This document shows, piece by piece, positions 6,422-7,104 of a stretch of 7,104 nucleotides of DNA. Below the pieces are notes generated by a model. That model saw only the letters and a list, made by a program, of their open reading frames with translations, was not told where the DNA came from and did no database searches. Source of the DNA: RXOA01 sp964547105 (lineage in GTDB: Bacteria; Bipolaricaulota; Bipolaricaulia; UBA7950; UBA9294). The stretch is taken from the NCBI GenBank assembly GCA_964547105.1, contig CAZJLO010000074.1, positions 1 through 7,104 of the forward strand, in the 5' to 3' direction. The translations under genes and the position numbers were made by a program. The stretch's first letter is position 1. Every line of letters starts with the position of its first letter.

Positions 6422-7039
6422 ATGTACAGGAAAAGCATACTCGTCTTACTGATGCTCGCTATGAGCGTGACCAGTGCAGTATTTGCTGCACCTGCAACAG
6501 AACTCGGGGTCACCCGAAACACATGGCAAGGAGCCATCGAGGAGTTCGAGCTTGAGGCCATCGATCAAGCGCCTCCAGGGATTGAACCACTTGTGGTGGA
6601 ATCGCCAGCACAGCTAGGGCAACTACTCGCAGCGATCGGGCAACGACATAAGGTCGTCCATGTCAACGCTGCGAGCTTGCCGGACCTGGATTGCCCGACA
6701 GGGGATGTAGGTGTGGAATCGGCGATGTTCATCCCCCTTCATGAGCACGACAGCAGTCAGTGGCCCATCGTGTTTCACCTGTATGCAAACCTGCTCCTTC
6801 TTCAAGGTTCGCTTTTCTCGTGGGAGATCGTCTCATGTGATGATTGGGCAGAGTTCACTGGCAGCGCATTGTATTCGGAGACAGGTGGAGAGTGGAGCGA
6901 GCATTTCATTTCCTCCGACGGCCTAAGCGCAGTCATCGATGGTGGGGGCTGGATCAAGCACTACATCTATCTTTGGCCGATGGGGAAGATCCACGTCATG
7001 ACGTACGACTTCGACATGACAATCAACTTCTCACTGTAA
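6422..7039 (+). CDS. Small exported protein of unknown function
   Basis: I do not recognise this 205-residue protein. The ATG at 6422 is chosen over an in-frame ATG 66 nt upstream because AAGGAG lies 7 nt before it and because MYRKSILVLLMLAMSVTSAV begins a clear signal peptide, cleaved probably after VFA (residue 22). The mature chain has an acidic start (EEFELEAIDQ), a middle with HKVVHVNAASLPDLDC, and an aromatic, beta-rich C-terminal half (WPIVFHLYANLLLLQG, WIKHYIYLWPMGKIHVMTYD). Only two Cys occur in the mature part (91 and 139), which could form a disulfide. The hydrophobic LLLL segment is short and is probably a buried strand. It has its own promoter and is followed after 19 nt by another gene, so the two may form an operon. 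The downstream partner may give the function, but it is cut by the window edge. Confidence 0.85.
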   Translation: MYRKSILVLLMLAMSVTSAVFAAPATELGVTRNTWQGAIEEFELEAIDQAPPGIEPLVVESPAQLGQLLAAIGQRHKVVHVNAASLPDLDCPTGDVGVESAMFIPLHEHDSSQWPIVFHLYANLLLLQGSLFSWEIVSCDDWAEFTGSALYSETGGEWSEHFISSDGLSAVIDGGGWIKHYIYLWPMGKIHVMTYDFDMTINFSL

Positions 7040-7058
7040 GACCTCTAGGAGAAGGCGG

Positions 7059-7104
7059 ATGAGCTACACGCTGGTGTTCGCCGGGATCAATCTGTTGCTT
7101 CAGT
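7059..7104 (+). CDS. Start of a further gene (3' partial)
   Basis: An ATG at 7059 with AGGAG (7047-7051) 7 nt upstream opens a frame running off the window, encoding MSYTLVFAGINLLLQ. It begins 19 nt after the stop of the exported protein and is probably co-transcribed with it. Fifteen residues are too few to name a family; they are hydrophobic and lack a basic start typical of a signal peptide. Confidence 0.6.
   Translation, partial: MSYTLVFAGINLLLQ

Overview
This is a bacterial window with fairly high GC and no ribosomal or core-metabolic markers. Its gene types suggest an environmental, probably uncultivated bacterium: a large modular secreted surface protein, a beta-rich exported protein of no known family, a YwbE-family small protein, a REP-associated tyrosine transposase (RAYT) and several pieces of broken genes. 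Secreted proteins that combine SprB/PKD-like repeats, DUF11-like, cadherin-like and lamin-tail modules occur in several candidate phyla. Candidatus Bipolaricaulota is one possibility, but I cannot prove it from this sequence.

Layout, left to right. Positions 2-2392 (+) hold the 3' part of a large modular extracellular protein; its 5' end lies outside the window, and the left edge cuts through a near-identical 255-nt repeat. A hairpin-rich intergenic segment (2393-2517) separates it from a convergent exported protein with a signal peptide and a 29-residue repeat (2518-3342, -). After about 425 bases with no convincing gene come three minus-strand genes that may be co-transcribed: RAYT (5581-4952), ywbE (4909-4709) and a membrane-anchored SAM-dependent methyltransferase (4416-3769). 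Between ywbE and the methyltransferase is an open frame without a normal start that ends in an ATGA overlap with the methyltransferase; it may be a gene remnant. Upstream of RAYT is another stretch of about 330 bases with no gene. It is followed by the C-terminal half of an alpha/beta hydrolase (minus strand), cut off where the promoter of a divergent small exported protein begins (6422-7039, +). The window ends with the first 15 codons of a further plus-strand gene.

The most interesting structure is inside RAYT. Two GTAG-footed GC-rich palindromes in inverted orientation, the type of sequence this enzyme family recognises, lie within its coding region (5214-5335) and encode the linker between the HxH motif and the C-terminal half. 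Two further GTAG-footed hairpins lie between the convergent genes near 2459-2521. I do not see a defence system, CRISPR array, RNA gene or biosynthetic cluster. Overall this looks like an accessory region shaped by repeats, RAYT activity and gene decay around cell-surface or exported proteins.
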